This document shows, piece by piece, positions 1 through 7,692 of a DNA stretch of 64,000 nucleotides (positions within the stretch are counted from its first letter, which is position 1; the number at the start of each line of letters is the position of its first letter). A program made the position numbers and the translations under genes. Source of the stretch: Photobacterium gaetbulicola Gung47. Its GTDB lineage: Bacteria; Pseudomonadota; Gammaproteobacteria; Enterobacterales; Vibrionaceae. The notes beneath the pieces were generated by a model. The model saw only the letters and a program-made list of their open reading frames with translations. It was not told the origin of the DNA and did no database searches. The DNA lies in the NCBI GenBank assembly GCA_000940995.1, contig CP005973.1, forward strand, positions 310,001-374,000. Reading direction: 5' to 3'.

Positions 1-294
1 AATAATTATGTTTTTATTCAGTGGTTTACAGTGAGAGAAAATATCTCCTAGGCTTAAGGCAAAGGTGTATGTTGCTTTTATTTATAATGTTAATGGAATG
101 GTGTGAGTAAACCAGTGCTATTCTGTGAGCTTGCTTCATAGACTGATTGATTGTATGGATAATTGGGCGAAATGTTATTTGTTGAGGTTTGTTTTTGGGC
201 TCGGTGAGAAGGTTGCCAGAAAAGAACATAATCATACCGGGACTCTCTTGGTCAGATAAATTGTACAGACATTGAGCTGTCGAACTCGTGAGGC

Positions 295-323
295 TTTACA
301 ACAAGAAAGTCCTACTTTACTAT
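295..323 (+). promoter_or_regulatory. sigma-70 promoter of the tRNA-Ser gene
   Basis: A TTTACA -35 box (295-300) and a TACTAT -10 box (318-323) are separated by exactly 17 bp. Transcription would start near 330, just ahead of the mature tRNA at 337. The stretch after the -10 box (cgccgc) is GC-rich, like the discriminators of stable-RNA promoters under stringent control. Upstream, bases 1-294 are AT-rich and hold no gene I can support. Confidence 0.65.
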
Positions 324-336
324 ACGCCGCACTTAC

Positions 337-427
337 GGAGAGATGGCTGAGTGGTTGAAAGCACCGGTCTTGAAAACCGGCATACGTTAATAGCGTATCT
401 AGGGTTCAAATCCCTATCTCTCCGCCA
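337..427 (+). tRNA. serT: tRNA-Ser (anticodon UGA)
   Basis: The acceptor stem GGAGAGA pairs with TCTCTCC, and the gene ends in G plus an encoded CCA (425-427). The anticodon arm reads CCGGT-CTTGAAA-ACCGG, giving anticodon UGA, which reads UCA-type serine codons. The long variable arm (catacgttaatagcgtat) is typical of class II serine tRNAs, and the T-arm is AGGGTTCAAATCCCT. Seen by direct folding; only the symbol is inferred, from the E. coli equivalent. Confidence 0.97.
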
Positions 428-432
428 CATTC

Positions 433-463
433 AAAAAAAGCCAGCTTAACTGCTGGCTTTTTT
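433..463 (+). terminator. Rho-independent terminator of tRNA-Ser
   Basis: A GCCAGC/GCTGGC stem with a 6-nt loop is flanked by A7 on the left and T6 on the right. It begins 6 bases after the encoded CCA. Confidence 0.85.
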
Positions 464-510
464 ACATCTGTCACTTGGCAATGAAAGTGATAGGGTGAAG
501 AACGCTAGAC

Positions 511-612
511 AGGGTTCAGCCGAGCTAAGCGAGACAACGTTGCTAGCCGAAGGCGTTTTAAAGCAACGGCCCGAAGGGCGAAGTAAATCCCTATCTCTCC
601 GCTACATTCAAA
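511..612 (+). repeat. interrupted second copy of the tRNA-Ser 3' end
   Basis: Bases 585-612 repeat 408-435 (tRNA T-loop through the 3' flank) with one mismatch in 28. Just upstream, 511-517 repeats the left half of the T-arm (agggttc). The two halves are separated by a 67-bp segment (518-584) that carries an inverted repeat (cgttgct at 538-544, agcaacg at 562-568). No 5' half, anticodon arm or CCA is present, so this is not a second tRNA gene. It could be an attachment-site duplication or a small tRNA-derived repeat. Confidence 0.75.
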
Positions 613-652
613 GGCCTTGACTAGGCGTCCCCGACGCAGACAAGGCCTTTTT
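610..652 (+). terminator. second terminator, after the tRNA-like repeat
   Basis: AAAGGCCTTG pairs with CAAGGCCTTT, with an inner GCGTC/GACGC stem, and a short T run follows. It directly abuts the duplicated tRNA 3' end, so the unit tRNA end plus terminator occurs twice. Confidence 0.7.
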
Positions 653-1108
653 CGTATCTACGCTGTCAATAATCTTCTTGCTCACAAAAGAAGCACCGAT
701 GTACTTATTGAGATTCCCAAATAGCGTGTACTTCACTCGTATCGCCATTCCATTTTCAAAGTGTTAAATTGGCTATCCCAACGAATTCACATTCTTACTA
801 CTGACCCGTGAGCGTAAGACCGATTATCTGCGAATATTGTTCAAGTGCAATTGCTTCACGAGTTGTTTGATAAAGCCATTGCCACATCATTGAGCCTCAT
901 GATGTTTAAAGCAAGGCATATCCAATACCATTAATGGGTGTCATAGGTATACAAGTATCAACCACAAACCTAAACTAATGCACCTTTGCTTAGTACTGCC
1001 CTGAACAAATGCAAGGTTAAGGTTTGTATCGACCCATAAACATTAGATGAGTAAACAGCTTTTTCGAGTATAAAAAATAACTGTATTCAAACTAGGTTAC
1101 ATAGGATA
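653..1108. other. intergenic stretch without recognisable gene
   Basis: All six frames are broken by stops. No coding or RNA signal could be supported. A short AGGA ribosome-binding-like motif near 1101 belongs to the next gene. Confidence 0.5.
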
Positions 1109-1777
1109 ATGCGTTCTTTAATTCCCATGCTTTTGTTATGGTTATGTTTGGGTTTGTTTGTGAATATTGAAATTTGGATTACGTATCTTAGTGCAACTTT
1201 TATATACAGCGTGATTCCTGGCTCTGGTACAATTAATACCATTAATAATGGGATGGTATATGGTTTTAGTAAATCGCTGATATCTATCATAGGTTTGCAA
1301 CTTGGTCTTGCATTCTACATCATCCTTATTGGTATGGGGTTAGGTGTTCTTGTTTCGCAGTCGTTGATGGCATTTATAGTAATCAAGTGGGTGGGAGTAG
1401 CTTACTTAATCTGGCTTGGAATACAAAAATTTCAAGAAACCACTACGATCAATTCTACAGATATATTAGTTGAAACTTCCGAATGGAAACTGTTTAGAAA
1501 AGCTGTTTTTGTCAACCTGACGAATCCTAAAACAGTAATCTTCTTTGCTGCTCTATTGCCACAGTTTCTTGATGCAACTTCTTCACATTATCTACAAATC
1601 ATTCAGATGGGGGCAACCACAATCATAGTAGATACTTGTGTAATGTTAATTTATGTCATATTGGCTGCAAAGCTTGCTTATTACATCAGGTCTCCAATGG
1701 TCTTAAAAAGACTTAATCGTATTTTTGGAACAATGTTCATAGGTTGCGGAGCGCTGTTAGCTAGCGCCAAAGCATAA
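1109..1777 (+). CDS. LysE/RhtB-family amino acid exporter
   Basis: A polytopic inner-membrane protein of the LysE/RhtB family, which exports amino acids such as threonine or homoserine; the substrate here is unknown. The family N-terminal signature (SATFIYSVIPGSGTINTINNG) is clear, followed by hydrophobic segments and the conserved NLTNPKTVIFFAALLPQF block in the middle. The full frame is 222 residues, slightly long for the family. The first 17 residues are an extra hydrophobic stretch, and an in-frame GTG at 1160 would give the usual family start (VNIEIWITYLSATF). The ATG at 1109 has an AGGA motif 5 bases upstream, so both starts are possible. It is monocistronic, with a terminator right after it. 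Confidence 0.88.
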   Translation: MRSLIPMLLLWLCLGLFVNIEIWITYLSATFIYSVIPGSGTINTINNGMVYGFSKSLISIIGLQLGLAFYIILIGMGLGVLVSQSLMAFIVIKWVGVAYLIWLGIQKFQETTTINSTDILVETSEWKLFRKAVFVNLTNPKTVIFFAALLPQFLDATSSHYLQIIQMGATTIIVDTCVMLIYVILAAKLAYYIRSPMVLKRLNRIFGTMFIGCGALLASAKA

Positions 1778-1786
1778 CTTGCTGTT

Positions 1787-1815
1787 AAAGCCTCTTTTCA
1801 CTGAAGGGGCTTTTT
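1787..1815 (+). terminator. terminator after the LysE-family gene
   Basis: AAAGCCTCTT pairs with GAAGGGGCTTT (one G-U pair) around a short loop and is followed by T5, 9 bases after the stop codon. Confidence 0.8.
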
Positions 1816-1975
1816 CGTATGTGCTGAATTACTGCTTTCTCCTCGCCTGTCGCCATATGGTAATTAAAGCCGCATGGGGTTTGTTACTTTGTTGTTGGCT
1901 CGTTGCATATTTAACACCTTGTACTGGTGTTTTGCATAAGGGCTTTAATATGAATGAAGTGCTATTGGAGGACAA

Positions 1976-2302
1976 ATGAACAAAGTAAAGATGGCTATCG
2001 TTGCTGGCTGTTTGATGTTGGCTACCGGCCATGCCTATGCCGTTTCTGATGCTGCCAAAGTTGGTGCAAATGCCGGTGCGATGATTTATTGTTATGAGCA
2101 TGTCGCGAGTCCAAGTCAGCACTCAAAATATAAGCTGCTTAAGCTTAATACTTACGATGAATATAAAAAATTACCAGATGGTGCGCGAGCAAAAGCGCTG
2201 GTAGTGAAAAAAGCAGCAGAGGATGGTGATTATTTAGGTGATCGTCTAGACAAAGGCCGATGCGATAGTCTGCGTAAAATGTTATACATAAAATATAACT
2301 AA
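1976..2302 (+). CDS. small secreted protein of unknown function
   Basis: A 108-residue protein whose first ~22 residues (MNKVKMAIVAGCLMLATGHAYA) form a classic Sec signal peptide with an AYA cleavage site. The mature ~86-residue protein is mainly charged and helical-looking, with two cysteines (C39, C96) that could form a disulfide in the periplasm. A strong GGAGG site lies 6 bases before the ATG. I do not recognise the family. It stands alone between the LysE-family exporter and the convergent GGDEF gene, so the context gives no functional hint. Confidence 0.75.
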   Translation: MNKVKMAIVAGCLMLATGHAYAVSDAAKVGANAGAMIYCYEHVASPSQHSKYKLLKLNTYDEYKKLPDGARAKALVVKKAAEDGDYLGDRLDKGRCDSLRKMLYIKYN

Positions 2303-2384
2303 ATAGTCAAAGTAAGGGTAAGTTTAATCGGTTACCAAAAATATAAGGTGAGCATTAATTCCAAGAACTCGGTGTTATCGTCTG

Positions 2385-3371
2385 TTAGCCGCTTCTTTTG
2401 CTCATCTTGTTGGCATACATTAGTTTGTCCGCTTGGATACATAGATCTGAAAGCTCAATACCGTCATTGGTATCTACGCATAAGCAACCATAACTGACGC
2501 TAAAACCATTGGTGTACAGTTCAAATTCTTTTCGCTTGGAGAGGTTGGTGCGGTAGTTATCTTCAATTAACCGACATATTTGTCGCAGTCTAGGCTCATT
2601 GATGTTGTTTAGTACTGCAACAAATTCATCGCCTCCTACGCGTGCTAAGATATCAGTTGAACGAGTTGATTTTTTTATTTCAACAGCTAGGGCTTGAATA
2701 GCAATATCACCACAGTCATGGCCTAATTGATTGTTTATCTCCTTGAGATTATCAGAGTCAAAATAAGCAATGGCAATAGAGTTAATGGTGTTGTTATTAT
2801 TCTGTAGCGTTTTCTGAACCATGGCCGAAAGACCACGTCGGTTATACAAACCGGTTAGCTCATCGGTCAGGGCAAGTTTTTTGACATTCTCGTAAGCATC
2901 GATAAGTTTCAGGTCGGCGGTAATTAATTCTCTAAGTTGATAAAGGAGTTGATACAAGGTGTCATTGTATTCAGTCGGCTTGGTGTCTATCGCACAGATA
3001 GTGCCGAACACGGAGTTATCAGGCCAGTATATAGGTACACCAAAATAAGATCGAATCGGGCCATCTTTTACAAATGGAATTTGGCTCCAATGTGGATCGT
3101 TGGCAGGATCGGCGACATACAGCGCGCTTCCTTTTTCGATAACATGGCGACAAAAGCTGTTCATTTCATAGGGCCAAGCATCACCGGTTTTGAGAAAGTT
3201 ATCCCTATTCTGGCTAGAGCGAACAGTATAGAACTCATTATCACGTAACTGTACGATGGCCCCGCAAGCACAGTTGAACAATTGGGCAATCAAATCGACC
3301 GTTTTTTGCCACTTTTCCAAATCCAATTCAGGGTGACTATTTGAAGCTAAGCATTTTGTGCGAACAAACAT
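2385..3371 (-). CDS. GAF-GGDEF diguanylate cyclase
   Basis: A cytosolic enzyme predicted to make cyclic di-GMP from two GTP. Residues ~10-155 form a GAF sensor domain (blocks CRHVIEKGSALYVADP and YFGVPIYWPDNSVFGTICAID). Residues ~160-325 form the GGDEF domain. The active-site motif GGDEF is intact (residues 246-250), and an RSTD inhibitory I-site lies exactly five residues upstream, so product feedback is likely. There is no membrane segment or signal peptide, so the input is probably a soluble ligand or redox state. The start at 3371 is chosen because GGAG lies 7 bases upstream; an in-frame ATG at 3422 would add 17 residues with no supporting site. Monocistronic. Confidence 0.92.
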   Translation of the reverse strand: MFVRTKCLASNSHPELDLEKWQKTVDLIAQLFNCACGAIVQLRDNEFYTVRSSQNRDNFLKTGDAWPYEMNSFCRHVIEKGSALYVADPANDPHWSQIPFVKDGPIRSYFGVPIYWPDNSVFGTICAIDTKPTEYNDTLYQLLYQLRELITADLKLIDAYENVKKLALTDELTGLYNRRGLSAMVQKTLQNNNNTINSIAIAYFDSDNLKEINNQLGHDCGDIAIQALAVEIKKSTRSTDILARVGGDEFVAVLNNINEPRLRQICRLIEDNYRTNLSKRKEFELYTNGFSVSYGCLCVDTNDGIELSDLCIQADKLMYANKMSKRSG

Positions 3372-3590
3372 TTCTAATCTCCACCTTTGCATTAGGAGTA
3401 TATGTAAGCTGGTAGGCATCAATGGTGGATTAGTTGTATTTTGTGATGTTGCTGTGATTTTTTTTGATAATTGCTCAGGGGCGTAAGTGTAATTTGCAAC
3501 CTCAAACCATTAATGCCTTGATAGCTAGACAGGTTGTCGAGGCGGGAAAAAATGCTAGGGAGAGCATTCCTCCCCTACTTAATGTTTGTG

Positions 3591-4439
3591 TTATGAGCAA
3601 ACAAACCATGAGTTGGCCGGGGCTGTGATATATGAAGTACGGTGCCAGTTAACCTTTTCTCGCATCGGTGCTGTTCTGATATCGCCCTTGAACTTTTCTT
3701 TTACCGAAACTTTGACCAGACCATCGTTGACACTGAATACCTGTCCTCGATAGGTGTGACCGAGGTTGGTTTGATGCGGATGATCATAGAGGCATACCGT
3801 GGCGCCGACATGAGAGTAAATATACTGGCTTTCATCGCCCCAAGGTGCAGTAGGCGGCGATGCCGGTTGGTTGATTGCCTGCGTGATCGCAGTTCCGGGG
3901 GCTAGTTCGCGCAGCGGGGAATAGGGCTCATAACCCAGAACTTGAGCGCTTTCATACCACTGGCTTTGACTCGCTTGGGTATTTTCGTTTAACCGTAACG
4001 TGACAAAAGGCCCGTCCAAACATAAATCAGCCCATAATGCGGTGCTGGTGATTTTCGCAGAGAACAGTGGCTGTTCATTGGGAGTATTGGCAGCGAGTAC
4101 GCACCAAGCGCCACTGGCTTGACTGATCAGCTGTCCTCCGTTGGTATCACAGACCCTTTTGGCCAGAGCTTGATATTCCGCAATATCATTTGCAGCCTGT
4201 CGGGGGTTATCTGAGCAATAGCGATAGGTATAAGCAAATGTATTTTTGGGGTAGAACACCCCTTTATCGACAACGGCTCCGTTACGGCGGGTATCCGTTA
4301 GTGCGATGAAACTCTGGGTCGAATCATAAAAACTGTATTCTCCACTGCGCCTTACCCCGTCAGGCCCGGAGCTGCAGCCACTGAGCAACAGCGAGATGAA
4401 TACGGAGAATGGAACGATCTTTTGAGTCAATGAAAACAT
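3591..4439 (-). CDS. putative lipoprotein of unknown function
   Basis: A 282-residue protein with an N-terminal signal and the lipobox LLSGC (cysteine 22), predicting a lipid-anchored envelope protein. The mature part is rich in aromatic residues and contains about eight more cysteines scattered through it (for example YRYCSDN, RVCDTNGG, AWCVLA, LCLDGP, VCLYDHP, WFVCS). This suggests several disulfides. The C-terminal ~70 residues (GQVFSVNDGLVKVSVKEKF) look like a small beta-barrel or SH3-like module, but I cannot name a family. It is monocistronic, and the AT-rich 168 bp beyond its stop separates it from the GGDEF gene. Confidence 0.75.
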   Translation of the reverse strand: MFSLTQKIVPFSVFISLLLSGCSSGPDGVRRSGEYSFYDSTQSFIALTDTRRNGAVVDKGVFYPKNTFAYTYRYCSDNPRQAANDIAEYQALAKRVCDTNGGQLISQASGAWCVLAANTPNEQPLFSAKITSTALWADLCLDGPFVTLRLNENTQASQSQWYESAQVLGYEPYSPLRELAPGTAITQAINQPASPPTAPWGDESQYIYSHVGATVCLYDHPHQTNLGHTYRGQVFSVNDGLVKVSVKEKFKGDIRTAPMREKVNWHRTSYITAPANSWFVCS

Positions 4440-4615
4440 TGCGCACCTACCTCCAACGCCTACGACATGACAGATTCCGTAACCTAATCAAAAACGTTAC
4501 CTGTGTCACAAAACAAGCTTGGGTATAAGTATATCGGATTTGTATCGAACTGCTTGCGATGTCTGGATGCTGGGCACCTATCGCTATTGTATGTAGTGCC
4601 CAGGAATATGAGAGC

Positions 4616-5224
4616 TTATTGGCTAAGTGGCAGACTGGCTCCAAGCAGGGCAAATACCGAGCCGCATCCTCGGTTGAAGCGCTGGCCACTTTTTTTCAGC
4701 CAAGGGCGCAGCTGATGGGCAATGCAGGCAACAAAAAACTCAACACAGAACTCCACCACTGCGAATGTCGCCGCCAGAATGAAAAACTGGGTGAGCAGTG
4801 GTTCATTGGGCGTCATAAATTGCGGCAAGAACGCGCCAAAAAATAAAATAACCTTTGGGTTTGAAACTGCCGCCAGAAGCCCCTGGCGAAAGCGGGCCAA
4901 TTGCCCATTGTCAACAACGGTCTTGTTTTCCAATGTGATGGCTGGAGCTCGCCATAATTGGATCCCGAGGTAGACGAGGTAGGCGCCACCGAGCCATTTC
5001 AGCACAGAAAGCACATGTGCCGAGGCCATCATGAGCGAGCCGATCCCAAACATCGAAATGGCAATTACGCCAATAAAGCCAGTTACTCCTCCCAGAATGG
5101 TTGGGAGTGTTTTTCGGCGGCCATAAAGGGCGCCGTGACTTAAGGCCAGTAAGCCATTTGGGCCTGGAGCAAAAGCTAATCCAATGACGGCTACCAAATA
5201 GAGCAACCAAGTTTGCAGTTCCAT
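4616..5224 (-). CDS. LysE/RhtB-family translocator
   Basis: A 202-residue inner-membrane exporter of the LysE/RhtB family with about six hydrophobic segments. It has the hallmark N-terminal motif (AFAPGPNGLLALSHGALYG), the central GGAYLVYLGIQLWR block and the AVSNPKVILFFGAFLPQF block. The length is typical. It is divergent from the AraC-family regulator at 5347, sharing a ~120-bp control region. This arrangement is usual when the regulator controls the exporter. The substrate cannot be read from sequence. Confidence 0.9.
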   Translation of the reverse strand: MELQTWLLYLVAVIGLAFAPGPNGLLALSHGALYGRRKTLPTILGGVTGFIGVIAISMFGIGSLMMASAHVLSVLKWLGGAYLVYLGIQLWRAPAITLENKTVVDNGQLARFRQGLLAAVSNPKVILFFGAFLPQFMTPNEPLLTQFFILAATFAVVEFCVEFFVACIAHQLRPWLKKSGQRFNRGCGSVFALLGASLPLSQ

Positions 5225-5346
5225 AATATACCTTATAGAGGAGAAGGGGCTGGCTGGCAGTATACGAGTGAGCGGTACAAAAGTTATGGTTATATCTGGA
5301 CTAACTGAGGTAATATTTGGACATTATCAGCGTTTCACGGATCCCC

Positions 5347-6378
5347 ATGTCTACTCATCTGCCTTCATCTTCAGCCCCGGAACCGCCAATGAATGAGCCG
5401 GATGTACGTTTCTTGCTGGTCCCGTTGCCCACTTTTAATATGCTGCCGTTTGGCAGCTTTCTCGATAAATTACGTTTTTCTGCCGATGATGAGGATTACA
5501 GCCGGCAGAAATACTGTGCTTGGGATGTGGCAGGATTGTCTGAAGGCGAAGTGGTATCAAGCAGTGGTGTGCAGCTCTCGATTCCGCTGTCATTCAAACA
5601 TGTTGATTTGGCTCAATATGATTATGTCGTAGTGTTTGGTGGCCGCAGCGCCGGCGAGATGAAAGCTATGGCTGCTCTGTACCAGTCCTTTTTCAAGCAA
5701 GCCGTTGCCAGAGGCACTACTTTGGTGGCGGTGGACAATGCCAGCTTTTTACTAGCTGAATTGGGATTGTTTGCCGGTTGTGAAGTAGCTGTACACTGGC
5801 GTCACCAGCAGGAGTTTGAGACCGCTTTTCCGACGTTGAAGGTGAGCTCTGACCAACTTTATTGTTTAGATGGTAAGCGGATCAGCTGTGTTGGAGGTTC
5901 TGCCGTTATCGAATTGGCCATCGAGCTGTTAGCTCAAAAGTGTGGCCGTGAGAGGGCGTTGAAAGGGTTGGCGGATATGCTGGTGGATGAAACCCGAAAT
6001 AGACAACATTATTTGAAATCACTGGGACACGAGAGCAACCAAGCGCATCGACATAATCGCCATATTTCACGAGCGATCTCACTCATGCGCCAGAATTTAT
6101 CGGTATCACTGAGTATTGAGGCATTGGCCGTGCAGTTGGGGTTAAGTCGTAGGCAACTCGACCGGGTTTTTAAAACAGAATTGGCAATTAGTCCTCGCGA
6201 ATACTGGGCTGAAATGCGGATGGATCATGCGCATTGGCGCTTGCAAAATTCCTTCTTCAGTCTTTCTGATATCGCCAATGAAGTCAGCTTCTCTGATGTA
6301 AGTTATTTTTGCAAAGTGTTCAAGAAACACTTTGGATATAGCCCAACCCAATTGAAGAAAGATGGCAAGGTACATTAG
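5347..6378 (+). CDS. GlxA-type AraC-family regulator (DJ-1/PfpI domain plus HTH)
   Basis: A transcription factor with two parts. Residues ~15-195 form a DJ-1/PfpI-like class I amidotransferase-type sensor (FLLVPLPTFNMLPFGSFLDKLR, DYVVVFGGR). Residues ~240-343 form the AraC double helix-turn-helix (SIEALAVQLGLSRRQLDRVF and FSLSDIANEVSFSDVSYFCKVFKKHFGYSP). The position of the nucleophile elbow cysteine is occupied by VDNASF, so enzymatic activity is unlikely, as in other GlxA-type regulators. The first ATG with family support is 5347; a second ATG at 5389 has a better-spaced GGAA and may be the true start. The divergent LysE-family gene is the likely target. Confidence 0.9.
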   Translation: MSTHLPSSSAPEPPMNEPDVRFLLVPLPTFNMLPFGSFLDKLRFSADDEDYSRQKYCAWDVAGLSEGEVVSSSGVQLSIPLSFKHVDLAQYDYVVVFGGRSAGEMKAMAALYQSFFKQAVARGTTLVAVDNASFLLAELGLFAGCEVAVHWRHQQEFETAFPTLKVSSDQLYCLDGKRISCVGGSAVIELAIELLAQKCGRERALKGLADMLVDETRNRQHYLKSLGHESNQAHRHNRHISRAISLMRQNLSVSLSIEALAVQLGLSRRQLDRVFKTELAISPREYWAEMRMDHAHWRLQNSFFSLSDIANEVSFSDVSYFCKVFKKHFGYSPTQLKKDGKVH

Positions 6379-6562
6379 TATCCGGGTTGTTATATCTACA
6401 GAAAAACAGCGTACTAGTGAGTGCGTATTAATTGCGTTGTTGTTATTGCTGTTTTTTGTACTTTGTCATCGGTTTTTTAAGACGGATTTGTATTCTTGAG
6501 TAACAGGCATTCCACAACATATCAGAATCTATTCTATTGAATAAACCTTGGAGGTAATTGCT

Positions 6563-6607
6563 ATGTTTCATAGCAATGCGTTATTTTGTATTGCTATCTA
6601 TAATTAA
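6563..6607 (+). CDS. possible 14-codon small ORF or leader peptide
   Basis: An ATG preceded by a strong GGAGG site (spacing 7) opens a 14-codon frame, MFHSNALFCIAIYN. The frame overlaps an inverted repeat (atagcaat at 6570-6577, attgctat at 6590-6597) that could form a hairpin in the transcript. It lies in the 537-bp AT-rich gap before the glycerophosphodiesterase gene. No family is recognised; only the translation signal supports it. Confidence 0.25.
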   Translation: MFHSNALFCIAIYN

Positions 6608-6735
6608 TATTTATTAATGAGGTGGCTCATATTCTTGTATGGCTTCATGCACAGGAAGTGGGTTTGCGATAATTCGTGTTCCATTTGGAAAGTGATGAAG
6701 TATTATCTTGCTTTGTTTCTTTTTGGGGAGGCTAA

Positions 6736-6816
6736 ATGTTGAATTTGGCGTCTATTGAGTGTATTCCAGAATTTTCTTTTGATTTTATTTACTTTCTGCT
6801 GAGCAGGTCACATTAG
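6736..6816 (+). CDS. possible 26-codon small ORF upstream of ugpQ
   Basis: A GGGGAGG site 4 bases before an ATG opens a 26-codon frame with a hydrophobic core (PEFSFDFIYFLLSRSH at its end). It is the second small frame with a strong ribosome-binding site in this gap and ends 99 bases before the phosphodiesterase start. It may be a leader peptide or a small membrane peptide; the alternative is chance. Confidence 0.25.
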   Translation: MLNLASIECIPEFSFDFIYFLLSRSH

Positions 6817-6915
6817 CGCTTGCTCTTATTGCATATACATCACATTTTCCATTCCCTGCCTTCTGTATATTTTCGACCACGACAATGCTCGTTCGAAAAT
6901 AATATAGGTAACGAA

Positions 6916-7653
6916 ATGAAAAAAGTATTTGCTCACCGTGGTATGTCTGCACTTGCTCCTGAAAATACGCTGGCAGCATTTTCCATGTGCAAGCAATATG
7001 GAATTCAATGGATTGAATGTGATGTCGACATCCTGGCCGATGGAACGGTCGTTTTATCTCACGACGATACGCTGGATCGTTGTACTGACCGCTGTGGAAG
7101 TTTATATGACCTTACCTTAAGCGATTTATCTGATATTGATGCAGGTAGCTGGTTCCATGATGATTTTATCGGCGAAAGAATCCCCACCTTTGAACAACTC
7201 GTTACACTAGCTAATGAACATGAGCTTAACCTAAATGTTGAGATCAAGTCTTGTACTGCCGGCTGGGAGATGACCGATAAGCTACTTACGAATGTCATCC
7301 GTGATTTAGAAAAGTTAAACCCAGAACGTGAGCTGATTGTGTCGAGCTTTAATCATTTAGCGCTTGTCGAGTTCAAGCGCCGTCGACCTGAAACTGCAGT
7401 GGCTTGCTTATTTGAAGATGCAAATCTATGGGATGACTGGTGTTCGATCCTAGAGGCTTGCCAGGCAGAGTATATCCACCCTGAAGATGTCAATCTAACC
7501 AAAGAAAAAGTACAAAAGTTCAAGGCCGCTGGTTACAAAATTAATGTGTATACAGTGAATGATCTTACTCGTGCCAACCAGCTATTTAATTGGGGAGTTG
7601 ATGGTGTTTTCACCGATATCGCCAACCAATTTCCGTCAAAGTATAAAAAGTAA
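6916..7653 (+). CDS. ugpQ: cytosolic glycerophosphodiester phosphodiesterase
   Basis: A 245-residue TIM-barrel enzyme of the GDPD family that hydrolyses deacylated phospholipids (glycerophosphodiesters) to sn-glycerol-3-phosphate and an alcohol. Motifs seen: the N-terminal FAHRGMSALAPENT block (catalytic histidine), ECDVDILADGTVVLSHDDTLDR (metal-binding Glu/Asp and the second histidine), NVEIKS and the C-terminal INVYTVND / GVDGVFTDI blocks. There is no signal peptide, so it acts in the cytosol, like E. coli UgpQ rather than periplasmic GlpQ. The start at 6916 begins directly before the conserved HRG block, with AGGTAACGAA upstream. The next gene, 39 bp away, is an MFS carrier, suggesting that the intact diester is imported. 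Confidence 0.92.
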   Translation: MKKVFAHRGMSALAPENTLAAFSMCKQYGIQWIECDVDILADGTVVLSHDDTLDRCTDRCGSLYDLTLSDLSDIDAGSWFHDDFIGERIPTFEQLVTLANEHELNLNVEIKSCTAGWEMTDKLLTNVIRDLEKLNPERELIVSSFNHLALVEFKRRRPETAVACLFEDANLWDDWCSILEACQAEYIHPEDVNLTKEKVQKFKAAGYKINVYTVNDLTRANQLFNWGVDGVFTDIANQFPSKYKK

Positions 7654-7692
7654 CAACTACGTCCAATAACAACAAATAGAAGAAACTAAGTT

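Noticed and set aside
511..612. Second tRNA-Ser gene
   Set aside because: Only T-arm and acceptor 3' halves are present; the anticodon arm, D-arm and 5' acceptor strand are missing and the T-arm is interrupted.
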